NCBI GenBank assembly: GCA_018257865.1
Contig: JAEUBA010000004.1
Location: 248,001 to 312,000 of the forward strand
Source of the DNA: Stereocaulon alpinum
Taxonomy: Eukaryota; Ascomycota; Lecanoromycetes; Lecanorales; Stereocaulaceae
DNA length: 64,000 nucleotides
Reading direction: 5' to 3'
Below the pieces are notes generated by a model, which was not told the origin of the DNA, searched no databases, and worked only from the letters and a program-made list of their open reading frames with translations. This document shows, piece after piece, positions 1-11,778 of this stretch. Made by a program: the position numbers and the translations under genes. How positions within the stretch are numbered: position 1 is the first letter of the stretch; each line of letters opens with the position of its first letter.

Positions 1-3000
1 TGGAACAGAAGAAGGACTCGTAATGTTTCCACGTCGATTCGTCATCTTCTGAGTCGAATCCCTGCCAAAGTGGTTTTACAATGCCAGATGTGAGATCAAT
101 ATCTCCACTCGGACTAAGAAAATGACAATTATCTGAGAAGATGGCCCATCGACCATGGCCGGGGAACGAGTCTTTATTGGAGTGCCTGTGGAACACGATA
201 CGAGCCCAGGGCTCACTATGCGTTCTTCCTTTTAACTTGATATGCTCTTCGATCTTCCAGATGACTGTAAATAGTCCTTCATCGTACTCAGAGCCCTCGA
301 TTTGCATCATGACCTTTTCATGATAGACAAGAGCAAGGAACTTGCCGTCTGGACTCATTGCATAGCTTGCAAGGAAGCCTATTTTATCACCGTCAATGCT
401 ACGATCCACAGATGGTGCAAGACGCTGTCCAGTCAGTGCATGCTGTGCGTATAGGTACTGGCCACTAGGTATAATAATTGAATCCCCCCAAAAGTACATA
501 TCGCGCACCTCGTCATGAATAAAAAAAACATCATCCCTGAGTTGGGAGCCTCGTAAGTCCTGGCTCAATTGGTACCGAGGCACTGGTGTTGTTTGAGGAG
601 GCCGGGGATTTTGATATCCATCTATGATCTTGGTAATGTCCCTGGAAAGTTTGTCTCTGTAGGGGTCACAGAAATCACCCACGTTGCCGAACATGCCCTG
701 GAGCTCCAAAAAGTACACTTCCCACGGTCTTCTGGCGAGGATGGCGCCATAAGCCTCAAAAAGCTGTTTCATAGCTAAGCACCAGGTCCTAAGAAACTCG
801 GAATTGGCGTCTACCTAACGGTCCCAGAATCAGTATTGCCCTTGATGGAAGCCAACGAAAGAAAAAGATTCAAAGTAATACACTAAGCTTAAGAGATTTG
901 AGGTTTGTCAACGGACGGTGCTCGGGAATGAATAGAATGAATAAGGTGCTTAAGCGGAAAATGTTTCGTGCCAATCGACACGAAGGACAGATTGGAGGGC
1001 AAGCGAGAGAGCACACGTACATCTGTAAGCTCAGTCATCCATTCGCCAATCTCATCCAGTCCCAAAAGTAAGCGCCAAGTACCGTCGGTATGTAAAATCA
1101 TGCACATTTCACTCCATATAAAAGTCGCTCGGGCATCAAAAGTCGCTCGGCATGCTTCGGCGATCTTCTGAATGTGTGCTATTCGGCAGTCGGTCAAGTG
1201 TATCAGCCACCTGCTCAATTGTTCATCAATATCGCCCTTCAAAAGAATAAAGATGTCCTAGACGATAAGTACCAGAGCAAGAACGCACGTATAAAGGTTG
1301 AGAGGCGCAGAGTTCCTCAAGTGTCGGAAACCGTGACCATGGAAAATGTGACTATGGTAACATGAGCGCTCCCGGAGCGGAGCTCGTGCGAGATATGTCT
1401 CGAGAGCAGATTTTCTGCAAGGAGAAAATTCATAGAAGCTCAACAAAGAACAAAAGGGGATAGTGGGCTGATCTCGTACAGGATATTGATTGGAGTTGTA
1501 AATTCCTTGCCAAGCAAAGGTCTTGAACACAGAGAGAACATTCCAAAAAATAATCTTGGAGCAGGATCTTGTATACTGGGAGCCTTCGATTGATGAACAA
1601 ACGGGAGATAATTCGGCAGTAAGACTTACGAAAAGCTTGCGTATTCAAAAAAAGGCTTTCTCCTTCGAAGGATCGTGATGTCGGACGGGTCAATGGATAA
1701 ATCCACTCGCGGGATCCCAGAATCGATATCTGCCATAGGTTTGGTGCAACTCGTTTCGATGCACTTTAAACACACTATGGTCAACGCCAGGCTGGCCTGC
1801 CCAGGTTCTACCAGAAGGTCTGAACCCACAGAAGCCCTTGGCCCCTGCGCCGCTCTCAAAAACTCTTTGACACTCAAATGAATGACTTGTAGGGTGCCCT
1901 TGCGAACAGTCACGAGAGAACCACAGACCAATTCAATTTCTTTGTCGGAATACGGAAAAGATTGGTCGTCTGAGAGCAAAGTGTGGCCTTCGACATTGTA
2001 ATGAAGAGACAATGCATGTTTAAGCTCGCTAATTCTGAGTGGACGCTTGACTCTTGTTAGATGGAACTATTCACGAATGGCTGGGAACGACATACTATAG
2101 CGGTCACGACCCATGTCAAGACCTTGGAACATAGGTCAAGAGTATGACTGTGGAGACTGTCGTGTAGCCGTTGCAGGATGCTTTTGTAGATATCATCTAG
2201 TCCCTTGGGTAAGTTTTCTAGGGTCTCTTGGACTTGACTCAAGGATACACAAGACTTGAGCTCCTTCAGCATGAGATAGACCCACAAGAACATCCCACCG
2301 TGGGCGTTGGACAGTCGCTGGAGGATTAGATCCCGCACCGAAGGGTGAGAGAGTCGCGTTGATGTTGAGACTTTAGCCTTCGCGAAGGCTGCTATATCAG
2401 CATTGACATCTTCAGTACTTATTTCAAGAGACAAGCCCGTACCCATCTCCTTGTAGAGATGGGCCTCTTTTCGACTGGTAGCTATCACTTTGACGGTGCC
2501 TGTAGTGGTGATTGATTTCAGACCTTGAATCAGAAGATGCGAATCTTGGCATTCATCGAGTGCGTCCAGAATTATGAGCGCTGAGTGAGTGCGGCCAACA
2601 TGAGCAGAAAAGAGTTGCCACAGTGTCACGAAATTCAGTGCTCGCCGTTGACCAGATGTGTCTAATGCCCGACCTAGGTCATTTCTCAATAATTCATGGG
2701 TCTCTTGATCCTGAACAAATTTATACAGCTGGTAAAGGAGAGACCGTACGATCGCAATTGAATTATTCTTATCCGCATCTGTGTTCTTGCAGAAAAAGTA
2801 GAAAACGTTACTGGAAGTCTCGTCCGGGCGTTTAGCCTGGTAATATTCAATTAAGAACGAGGATAAGATGGTTTTACCTGCTCCAGGTTTGGCAAAGATC
2901 CAGAGTAATGGCTCTTTCAGCGCCGAAGGACCAGAGAACTCGAGGAACGTTTCTTTGTCCAACAGCCACTGGCAAGTCTTAGGATATCGAAATGCGTGTG

Positions 3001-4021
3001 CAGCAGCAAGATCGCTTGTGTAGTAGTCTACATCGTATGCTGTAGGTGCCAGCCAGGCTGTGATCTCCTTCTGCCGAGCTGAGCGTTGGGATCCCAACAA
3101 TTGAAGATTCACCAATCGCTGTTGTACTCTGGCAGTGCTTGTTTGTCCGATATGTTCTGCGAGAGATGCACCTGAAAAATGTCACTGGATAGACGCTTAG
3201 ATGGCCTGCACTCAGTGGACTCTGAACATACTCTCCACTCCAGCCTGATACTTGATTAGATCACCTTCGAGCTCCCCGAAGACAGCGTCATAATCGTTCC
3301 AAATAGCTCGGGCAAAGTTCCAAAGTCTACGTCTTCGGTAGAATTTACAAGCTCGAGTCCAGAAACGAAGGATAGAAATGTAGAAATCATTGACGCAGCC
3401 TTTGACGAGGTCCGAGTTCAGAAAGCTCTCTGTGTAAAGCTCAATCCGAGGCAAGCAGTCCACTATGCGGGACAGAGCTTTGCAAAGTTTGCTGTATTCT
3501 TCTGCAGCGTCTTGCACAATCTAGAAGAGGCGTAGAGCGTGTAAGCGCTGTCCTTTCACTGGGCCTTCGAGATATGCTTCGCAGGAGAGAATGCAGCAGA
3601 AAGCATCACCTACAGTCAAAACGAATTTGATAGAGCCCCATAGAAGACAACCTGGGCTTGGACTTCCCTGAGCAAGCATATCAATTGATGCACTGAACCT
3701 TTGCAAGCGATCCAAGCCACCACGGACACCCGCAGTAACTTTGGCGTATCTGCTTTCTGACTGCCTCTTCTGCCATGTTGCGATCTCGCTAAGTATGTCT
3801 TCCGGACCAGCAGGGACCGATATACGACTGAAGTCTTTCTCTGACAGAGACTTCCTGTACGTGTCCCGGGCATTTCTCCACGCTTTGATAGTAGCCGGAT
3901 CCCCTGCTCTAAGAGATGGAGAAGACGAACGACTTGGCGGTGATTGCGCTGGACTGCTTGGAGATGGTACTCGGCTTGTCACTGGTCTGGTGGGTGCCCA
4001 TGATGGCGAAAACGTCGCCAT
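1..4021 (-). CDS. NACHT-domain NOD-like receptor (STAND NTPase), 3' end beyond window
   Basis: Intracellular sensor of the fungal NLR class, thought to act in non-self recognition and heterokaryon-type cell death. Exons read 4021-3614, 3520-3232, 3171-2096, 2045-1630, from 1210, and from about 800 to beyond base 1; frame is kept across introns 3521-3613, 3172-3231, 2046-2095 and 1211-1629. The junction near 780-1090 was not fixed. Order: a Ser/Pro-rich start, a helical N-terminal domain typical of this family (residues ~45-250), a NACHT domain with P-loop AKPGAGKT (~326-333) and Walker B ALIILDALDEC (~430-440), a winged-helix-like part, then a beta-propeller-like C-terminus with SPDGKFLALVYHEKV near base 330. 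Start chosen at 4021 (MATFSPSWAP); an in-frame upstream start exists at 4150. Head-to-head with the ligase gene, 261 bp apart. The 419-nt intron is unusually long. Confidence 0.88.
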
Positions 4022-4282
4022 TGCCCAGCCTCGATAATGGCGTTGTTTTGATGGTACGCATTTAGGCGCAAAGGAAAGACTTGGTAGCGTCTTCCTTCCT
4101 CCTGGCGTCAGCCTTCCCCGCCGCACCCAACCCCCGCAAAAGGAAAGCACGCACTATTGCTCTGACGTTTAGGGAGACCAGCTACGGGCACATAGTCCTT
4201 CTAGCTCGTAAGTCATCTTACTTGCCGACTGCTCTTCTTCTAACAGTTACATGGTAATCCGAAACGCTTGCTGACTCGCATC
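4022..4282. promoter_or_regulatory. Shared divergent promoter region
   Basis: The 261 bp between the NACHT receptor (minus) and the acyl-CoA ligase (plus) must hold both 5' UTRs and promoters. I see no clear TATA box or other named element. Confidence 0.4.
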
Positions 4283-6253
4283 ATGCCTTTCAAGTCCAGC
4301 CAGCCAGATATCAAACTGCCAACAGATATCAGCATATGGGACTGGCTATTCAACTCTCCGTCCTCTGTCCTCAATAAGCATCCAGCTTCTGCTCTCGGCG
4401 GCTACAGTAATGCACTCACTGGAGAGCGCCTCGACTATGCCAAAGTTGCGGAGGTTACGACCTACCTCTCGACTGCATTGGTCAAGGAATATGGGTTGAA
4501 GCAAGGAGGAACAGTGGCGCTATTCAGCCCGAACAACATCTACTACCCTGTGGCAATGGTAAGGTATATCTACTCGTATACGTGGAAGGCGGTTTTGGCT
4601 GACTATATCTACTCTGTAGCTAGGGACTCTGAGAGTTGGTACGCGCGACGGTGCTCAATTGTGGGATTGGGATGAGGCTGACAGACGCTCGGACTCCAGG
4701 AGGAATTGTATCCGGAGCATCACCTGCATATAACATTGAGGAGATGACCTACGCCCTTCAAAAAGCTGGTGCTAACTATCTCATGACTGTACCTTCATCA
4801 ATGGACGTTGCAGCTGCGGCCGCAAAGAACGCTGGGATCCCAAAAGAACGAGTCTTCCTCCTGGAGGGCGAAATGGACGGCTATACAACCATAAAGCAGC
4901 TTTTCGATATTGGAAAGTCATACGGCGAGAGCGGCCAAGTCCCTAGCTTTAAGATGCCCAAAGGGAAGAAAAACAAGGATATCTGCGCTTTCTTAAGCTT
5001 CAGCTCAGGAACGACTGGGTTGCCGAAAGCTGTCATGATCGCCCACCAAAATGTTATCGCACAAGTCTTGCAAGTACAACTAATAACACCCCCTGACTTG
5101 CAACGGATACTGGCAGTGCTTCCTGTTTTCCATAGTGAGTCCGCCTTCAGCTATGTTTGTAACTAGTCTGCTTACAACTCGAAGTCACTGGGTTAGTACA
5201 TGCCCTCCATCTCCCTATAACGATCAATGCCGAAGTCTACATGCTCCCAGCTTTTACAATGAAGGATCTACTGGGTACGGTGGTCAAATATCGACTAAAA
5301 GAGCTCCTCATCGTACCGCCAATTCTTATTCGGCTTGTAAGAGATCCTTTGGTCGACAAATATGATCTCTCGTGTCTTCGCCGATTCTCCACTGGTGCAG
5401 CACCTGTTTCTGAAGAGATCCTCCACCTACTGGAGAAGAAATTTCCGCAGACCAGATTCAAGCAGGGTTGGAAGCCGACACATCTACTTGTGAACCTAGT
5501 GCTGACGAGCAACAACAGCTTACGGTATGACAGAGTCTTGCTCTTGCATCACGGCGAGTCCACCAGATAAATATGACTGGAAATATGGTCATACTGTGGG
5601 GTCGATTTGTGCAAGCACAGAGGTCAAGGTCATTGATCTAGATGGCAAAGAGCTTGGTCTCAACGAGCCTGGAGAAGTAAGGCACAATCTGAATCCTAGA
5701 TTGTGTCAAGTAGCTAACGTCTAAACCTCGAAAGATCCTCACGCGAGGCCCTCAAATTACCATGGGTTATCTTAACAACCCTAAGGCTACCGCAGAGACC
5801 TTCGACAGTGAAGGTTGGCTACATACCGGAGACCAAGGCTTCATCGACGACGAAGGCATGCTGACCATTACTGATCGACTCAAGGAGATGATCAAAGTCA
5901 AAGGTATCGGTGTCGCGCCGGCTGAGCTCGAGGACCTCCTGCTTGGCCACCCGAAAGTCGAAGATGTTGCTGTCATGGGTGTGAAGGACGACTACTCCGG
6001 AGAACTACCTAAGGCATATGTGGTACCGAAGGCTGAAGTGGAGGGCGATAAGCAGTTGGAGGCAGAACTTAAGCAGTATGTGAAGGAAAGAAAAGTCAGA
6101 CACAAGCATATTGATGGGGGAATCGATTTCGTGCCTGTGATCCCGAAAAGTGCATCTGGCAAGATATTGAGGAGGGTGTTGAGGGATCAGTCGAATAAAG
6201 CGAGCAAGGATACTACTGTCAAGCACGACGTGAAGGAGAAGGCTAAGTTGTGA
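4283..6253 (+). CDS. 4-coumarate-CoA ligase-like acyl-CoA synthetase, peroxisomal (PTS1)
   Basis: Adenylate-forming enzyme that activates a carboxylic acid to its CoA thioester through an acyl-AMP. Six exons: 4283-4558, 4620-4638, 4700-5134, 5185-5466, 5519-5676, 5735-6253, giving 562 aa, a normal length. Motifs: the AMP-binding P-loop SFSSGTTGLPKAV, YGMTE restored across the fourth intron, the hinge/ADP-contact region TITDRLKEMIKVKG, and the catalytic lysine region PKSASGKILRR. The protein ends in AKL, a good type 1 peroxisomal targeting signal, so the inferred site of action is the peroxisome. The second exon is only 19 nt. The substrate is not predictable: fungal 4CL-like proteins use aromatic or fatty acids. 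An alternative in-frame start lies at 4268. Confidence 0.92.
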
Positions 6254-6571
6254 TTATATACCGTGGGGGCGAAGCTTCCATCTGAAGGCTTTCACGGCTG
6301 TGAGAGCAGCCATATGCAGGCTGCTGCCATTGCGAAGCTGAGTGTGGCAGAACATGGGTTGAAGATGAGCAAATGGTTTGAAGATCTTCCTGTTGCAGAA
6401 GCATTCACCGCGAGCTCTCATCGAGACGTAAAACGGGCACCCAGCGAATGGGTTTGAAATTATTGTATTTAGGATATCATGTAGCAAATCTCGCACCGCC
6501 CAAACGCCTCGGTTTTTGTCGTACCATGCAGCATCTCCACCAATCCTAACGCCATGCACCCTCTCCGTTCC
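6254..6571. other. Convergent 3' intergenic region
   Basis: This stretch separates the stop codons of the ligase (plus) and RPB5 (minus) and presumably contains both 3' UTRs. Short open frames on both strands look like chance. Confidence 0.5.
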
Positions 6572-7415
6572 TCATATCGCCCACCTATAACTAGCATACC
6601 GTCCCGCAGTCTCACTTTTCCTGATAATCTTAACCACCTGGCCCCTCCTCAACCCCAGATACTTAGCCACCGGATCGCCCGTCTGAATCCGCGGCAACTG
6701 GCTCTCCTTCAACCGATAGCGCTCCAGTAATCTCTTCTTCTCCTCGGCACTCAACAAAACATGCTTAGGCACTAGCTCATGATGCGTGATATTCACTAGC
6801 AAATCCTGCTCTTGAAATGTCTCGATGATCTGCGGTAACACCACTGGTATAATCTTCAATGCAGCGGGCGTGATGGATGCTTGGGTTACTAGGATTCCGG
6901 TCGCAAAGTTGTGCTGGTGAATGTGCTGGGCGAATGTTCGCATTTGTTTTATACCGATGCTGGTTTCGGTGCTGAACTCGATCCATATTGTGCCTATTGC
7001 GGGTTTTGGGTCTTCGGTGTCGCGGGGGTGGCGGAGGGGAGTGTATTTCTTCAGCATGCTTTCTGTTGGGCGGAAGGAGGTGGTCATTTTCTTGCGGCTG
7101 TAGAGAGGGTGGTGTTAGTGGCTTGGGGAGCCGAGGAGATGGTGAGGAGGGAGGCATACTCAGGGGCACCGCTGGCGTCGGCGAAGCGCTCGCGGAAGTC
7201 GTCAAGGGAGATTCGGACTTCTTCTTCTGCGAGTTCGTAGCCCTGGGGTAAGAATGTTAGCTAGGTTGGGGGGCAGTGAGTTGAGGCTGTAGGAGGCGAG
7301 GGCGCACTCTGTCTTGACACATTTCGTGGATGGTCCGCCATGCACGCCACAATCGAGTAAGCTCTCGCTCTGCATCGGCAGCGATCTTTGCACGCTCTTG
7401 ATCTAGGGGATCCAT
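6572..7415 (-). CDS. RPB5: RNA polymerases I/II/III shared subunit RPABC1 (RPB5)
   Basis: RPB5 is a subunit common to the three nuclear RNA polymerases and sits in the lower jaw near downstream DNA. Exons 7415-7308, 7242-7160 and 7097-6572 give 238 aa against 215 in yeast. The N-terminal part has the usual pattern (LWRAWRTIHEMCQDR then GYEL); introns are 65 and 62 nt, the second with a GTATGC donor. The C-terminal assembly domain is intact: LLVNITHHELVPKH, then LSAEEKKRLLERYRLKESQL, PRIQTGDPVAKYLGLRRGQV, and the end RYASYRWAI. Start MDPLDQERAK at 7415 is preferred over the longer upstream open frame. Divergent from the AAA ATPase gene, 756 bp away. Confidence 0.96.
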
Positions 7416-8171
7416 AGTGGTGTGTAGTCTTTGGGATTGAAGGAGTTTGAGTCTGGAAGGTCTCTCGGTTGCAAATGGCTTCAATCACTAGCGGCAACGG
7501 CTGTTAATCATTTCGGGTTAGTACGCTGCTGTTATCGGAAGACTTGGCGAACTATCTGGAGTCAAGGTGCAACAGTGCTTGAGGAATGAATCACACACTA
7601 TTCCCAGCGGCTGTCAACCTTGATCATGGTATCTATGAAAGCTTAACATGAAAGGCTGGTAGGCTAGGGGCTATTACATCACTCTTCAGTACGCCACACA
7701 AGCGTTGTCCTGTTATAGGCTCGCTGCCATGATGTTTACAGGCTATGCGAAACGAGGCAACGCCATGCTCGGGCTCCTTGCGCGGTTGCCTTGCATAAAC
7801 CCAATCATTTGGGATATTGAGTCAGGTGACATGAGTCACAGCGTGGTCCTCGGATGTCGTTGTGTATATAACATCTCTTTTCCCGCGTGTTGAGAACTTC
7901 CTAGCGCTCTTTGTACTTCGATTTTTGCTTCGCAAGAAACGAAAGTAGGGTATGAAAACACACACTCTCCGTCACTCATCTTCTCTTACATAGACCCTTG
8001 TCTTACCATCTGCTTCCCCTTCTTCCCCTTTGTTCCCCAGTGACCTCCTCGAGCTCCCTAACACTCCTCACCATACTTCAAATCTTCCAACACCTTGATC
8101 TTTTGTCAGATCTCATCTTCGAGAGTACTTGACCCTTCATCAAGGAATAAGCCTTAAAAAAACGAATCAGA
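7416..8171. promoter_or_regulatory. Divergent promoter region between RPB5 and the AAA ATPase
   Basis: No convincing gene. Bases 7975-8060 are strongly pyrimidine-rich (runs of cttcccc), a common feature upstream of highly used fungal transcription starts, and probably belong to the promoter or 5' UTR of the AAA gene at 8172. Confidence 0.4.
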
Positions 8172-9695
8172 ATGAGGAACGGCACCGCCCCTCAATCCGA
8201 CAAGATGGGCGATTCTTTCGGAGTCAACAAGGCAAGCGCCAATGCATTCGACGACTACCAGAAGCACAATTCTGGTCCTCAAATCTCTACCGACATGGCC
8301 ATAGCCACCTCGCTTCGCGGCCGCTACCCTGACTGGGAGGTGACTGTCACGCCGAGCAAAACTGGCCTCCTCAAGTTCGCGAAGGCAGGTATGGCTGAAT
8401 TAGAGCTCGACATTGAGACTGACGATCTCCTCACCTGGCGAATGCACTCCCCTGCCCGCGATAGAACTTCGCAGGAACCAGGCACTATGAGTGACAGCGT
8501 CAATTTCGGGAAGTACTACTACCGCTGGAATGACGAAAACTTCATCGTGTATTCTGCTACGTTCCAGCAGGGCTTCGTACAGGTCAAGAACAACTACGTC
8601 TTGCACAAGCGAGGACATGATCTCGTCGATGGCCGATGCAAAGTCACGGATGACCTTATAGCTGCAGCCTCGCAGTGGAGCAACAACGTTCATGATGAGG
8701 TATTGGTCTTTGACCAAGAGATGTGGACTAAGAACAGCGAGCTTTGGGCTTCGGTGCAGAGCTCGAGCTGGGACGATGTGATCATGAACGAGGACATGAA
8801 AGAGACCTTGGTCAAGGACGTGGAAGGCTTCTTTGATTCCAGAGAAGAATACAAGGAGTTTGCAGTCCCGTGGAAGCGTGGTATCATCTTTCACGGGCTG
8901 CCTGGAAACGGAAAGACGATCTCTATCAAGGCACTCATGCACGCTCTCTACAAGCGTTCAGATCCGATCCCTACACTTTATGTGAAATCTCTCGCTGGCT
9001 GTAAGTGTACAATTCGACATCCTGTACATGCTCGAAAACTTGGCTGACCGTTTTCGACAGGCCATGGTCCTGAATACGCAATTCGACAAATATTTGTTCA
9101 AGCTAGACAATATTCACCTTGTCTCTTGGTCTTCGAGGATCTTGACAGCTTGATCACCGATCGGGTCAAGAGCTTCTTTCTCAATGAAGTGGACGGTTTG
9201 GAATCGAACGAGGGGCTTATGATGCTCGGCTCGACAAACTATCTTGAGAGGCTCGATGCTGGCATCTCCAAACGCCCTGGTCGATTTGATCGCAAGTACC
9301 ACTTCACACTCCCAGCTTTGCCGGAGAGGGTCAAATACTGCGAGTATTGGAGATCGAAGCTGGCAAAGAACAACAAGATCGACTTCCCACCCAAGTTATC
9401 TGAAGCTATCGGTGATATCACTGAAGGCTTCAGCTTTGCCTACCTCAAAGAGACCTTCATTACCTCACTTCTCATGATCGTCGGATCTCGCAAGACTAGC
9501 AAAGACATCGAGGGTCTCTCCGAAACCACTGAAACCCACAACGAGCTTAGCAGTCTCTTACTGTGGCGAGTGATAAGCAAGCAGGTGAAAACCTTGCGGG
9601 CTGAGATGGAGGATGCTCGTAAGAGCGCGGAAGAAGCAGCGGCGAACAACAGCACAAACGGTGCGTCAAACCCTGCCAGTACTCCAGCATCATAA
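8172..9695 (+). CDS. Bcs1-like AAA ATPase
   Basis: P-loop ATPase of the AAA class. Two exons, 8172-9000 and 9061-9695, are separated by a 60-nt intron with a GTAAGT donor and a GCTGACC branch site, giving 487 aa. Walker A GLPGNGKT lies at ~242-249, Walker B LLVFEDLD at ~297-303 across the new exon, a sensor-type segment LGSTNYLERLD and an arginine-containing RPGRFDRK near 345-352. The N-terminal ~200 residues are the variable region seen in a large fungal family of Bcs1-type proteins without assigned role, and no clear mitochondrial presequence is visible. The tail (EEAAANNSTNGASNP) is low-complexity. A second possible start is at residue 12. Client and localisation are unknown. Confidence 0.9.
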
Positions 9696-11145
9696 TATGG
9701 CATTGACGAGTTTCGATTAGCTCCGCCGATGGGGCGAAGGCACGGGCGAGTTAGGCGCCTACCACGCCAGGCGGATGACGAATGATGATAGCAACATCTT
9801 GGTACAATTAAATGCCTCCAATTATACAGGGGACCTCTGACTATTCGGTACTTTCGTACATTCATAGATATTACAATCAATGAGTGGACATGCACTTCTC
9901 AAATATTCAGTAGCTCAATTCCAAGTTCAGAAAACACCAGCCAAATTGCCATAAGAGCGTTTGAAATCTTGACAGGTGCAGAAAAGGATCTTCAACGTAC
10001 AATCTGTCAATAATTGCCATACCAGAGCCGGACTTACGACACTCGCTGCTCCTCATTCATTGAAGTCGAATACCGCAGCAAGACGTTCGGACTCATATTC
10101 AACACACAAGAACTGAAAGTAATTCTGAAACGCAGTGTGACTCTATCAACTACCTCCTATCTCGTATCCACTGCACAAACCAATCTAGGCTCCCCAAAGT
10201 CCAAGTAACCTCTGCATCCTGCCCTGCGTAATCGAGATCCAGAACAGAAGAACCCTACACTTCAGTTGAGATACTTGCGTGGCTTCCACTAACACGTTCA
10301 TCTTGAGAAGAGCGTCTGCTTATATTTGGAGATTCGACGTGTGAAGACCGTTCGATTCTTTTCTTGTTTACAGGATTCTTGTGTCCTCAAGTAAGAGGCT
10401 GTTGTAGCATTCATATGAAACGACAGCCGAAGGGATGGAGGGTTGCGTTGAGCTTCTTAGCGCTATAGTTGGAGATCCGTGTGATCGGAAGTTAGATTAC
10501 TACTAATGCACTCAATCTTGACTAGACACCTCCAGAACACAAGACTGATTTCGAGATAATTGATTGTTGTAATCTGGCTTCTTGCGCTAGCTAATGCAGT
10601 GTAAGAGAAAGTACATGATGATTATTTGAGTCATGTCATGGCTACTGCAGTGTTCCTCGCGAAGTGAACATCGGGTTGGGAAACTTGCGCTTCGAGAGTT
10701 CGAATGGCAGACTTTGTAGCATCGCCTGTGTGCGAAGTATAGTAGTTGAAGGTTGTAAAGGAAGCAGAGTGTTTCGCAGATGTGAGAACGCTTAAGTAGC
10801 AGAGCGGTGGGATTATGCCGAGCTCCCAGCACCTGAAACGAGGTGTTTGGCCGTCGATGGGTTACTAGAGTGGTCATCACGCCAAATCTGATCTATTCAC
10901 TTGATGTAATCATTACAGATCGGACCTAGTCGCTTACAAGTCGGGTCTGCCCAGGCATATTTTCTATGGAACACAAGAACCATTCGACCAGGATCTGTGC
11001 TTAATTCGTGCGATACCCGTGAAGAACATGAGTCTTCGTAATTGCTATGGTCTCGATCCAGGTTTTTGAACGGCCACCCTAGCGATAGCGTACCATGTTT
11101 TCGCTATGAATAATCAGTAAAGGAGCTCAGGTTGATAAGGTGTGG
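9696..11145. other. Intergenic region without a supported gene
   Basis: About 1.45 kb between the AAA ATPase stop and the F-box-like gene stop. Only short open frames (up to 97 codons) occur, none with recognisable composition or splice partners. No tRNA, repeat array or mobile element was seen. Confidence 0.5.
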
Positions 11146-11778
11146 TCATGACGAACCTCCCCATACATCACTGTGTTGTGCGTGAGCGATCGTCTCGATC
11201 ATAATCTTTCCAATGCGATCACACAGGGGTTGCGACGCCCTCACCAGCGCCTCCCTCTTCCCCCCGTCCATTAACTCCGCATACTCCCTGTTCTGGGCTA
11301 ATGCAGGTACATCTGGTGGGTAATCCTCGAAGATTGAGCGATCAAGGAGAATGAGGCTTTTCAGGAGCTTGTCGCCCTGGCCACTCTTAGCTTGGCACAA
11401 GGTCTGGAGGAACCAGTTCCACTGCTCCAGTGCGTATTCCGACAGTGAGTAGATACTATTTCCTTCCAGCCGTAAATTGCCAATCTCCAATTGCAGATTC
11501 TGCATCCGTGAAAGATACTTTAGGATTCCTTCTGTGCCTTTGAGGTAGCGGTTTGGGGCGTGAAAGGGGATGGTTAGAGACAGCAGAAAGGTGTTCTGGG
11601 TCCAGTAGTAATCGATAGTTTCCGAATAGGTCTTGCGACATGCAAGGAATAGGCCCTTATTGTTGCGTAGGGGCGCGTCCATGTCACTGACGATCATGTT
11701 AAGAATGGGGTCATTGATGAGCACGAAAGAGTAGATATGACGGCGTATCTCCAATGGGAGCCTCAAGAAAGTAGGCAT
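11146..11778 (-). CDS. F-box-like / 2EXR-type hypothetical protein
   Basis: 210-aa protein starting at MPTFLRLPLEIRRHIYSFVL. The opening LPLEIRRHIY helix, followed by ACRKTYSETIDYYWTQNTF, is the pattern of the very large fungal family of F-box-like/2EXR proteins, usually thought to be adaptors for ubiquitin ligases but mostly unstudied. The open frame continues 64 codons upstream without an ATG, so either the start is at 11778 or an unseen upstream exon exists. No partner genes nearby. Confidence 0.68.
   Translation of the reverse strand: MPTFLRLPLEIRRHIYSFVLINDPILNMIVSDMDAPLRNNKGLFLACRKTYSETIDYYWTQNTFLLSLTIPFHAPNRYLKGTEGILKYLSRMQNLQLEIGNLRLEGNSIYSLSEYALEQWNWFLQTLCQAKSGQGDKLLKSLILLDRSIFEDYPPDVPALAQNREYAELMDGGKREALVRASQPLCDRIGKIMIETIAHAQHSDVWGGSS

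Noticed and set aside
8400..8942. 180-codon minus-strand frame
   Set aside because: Shadow of the AAA ATPase gene; the plus strand has Walker motifs and a correct intron.
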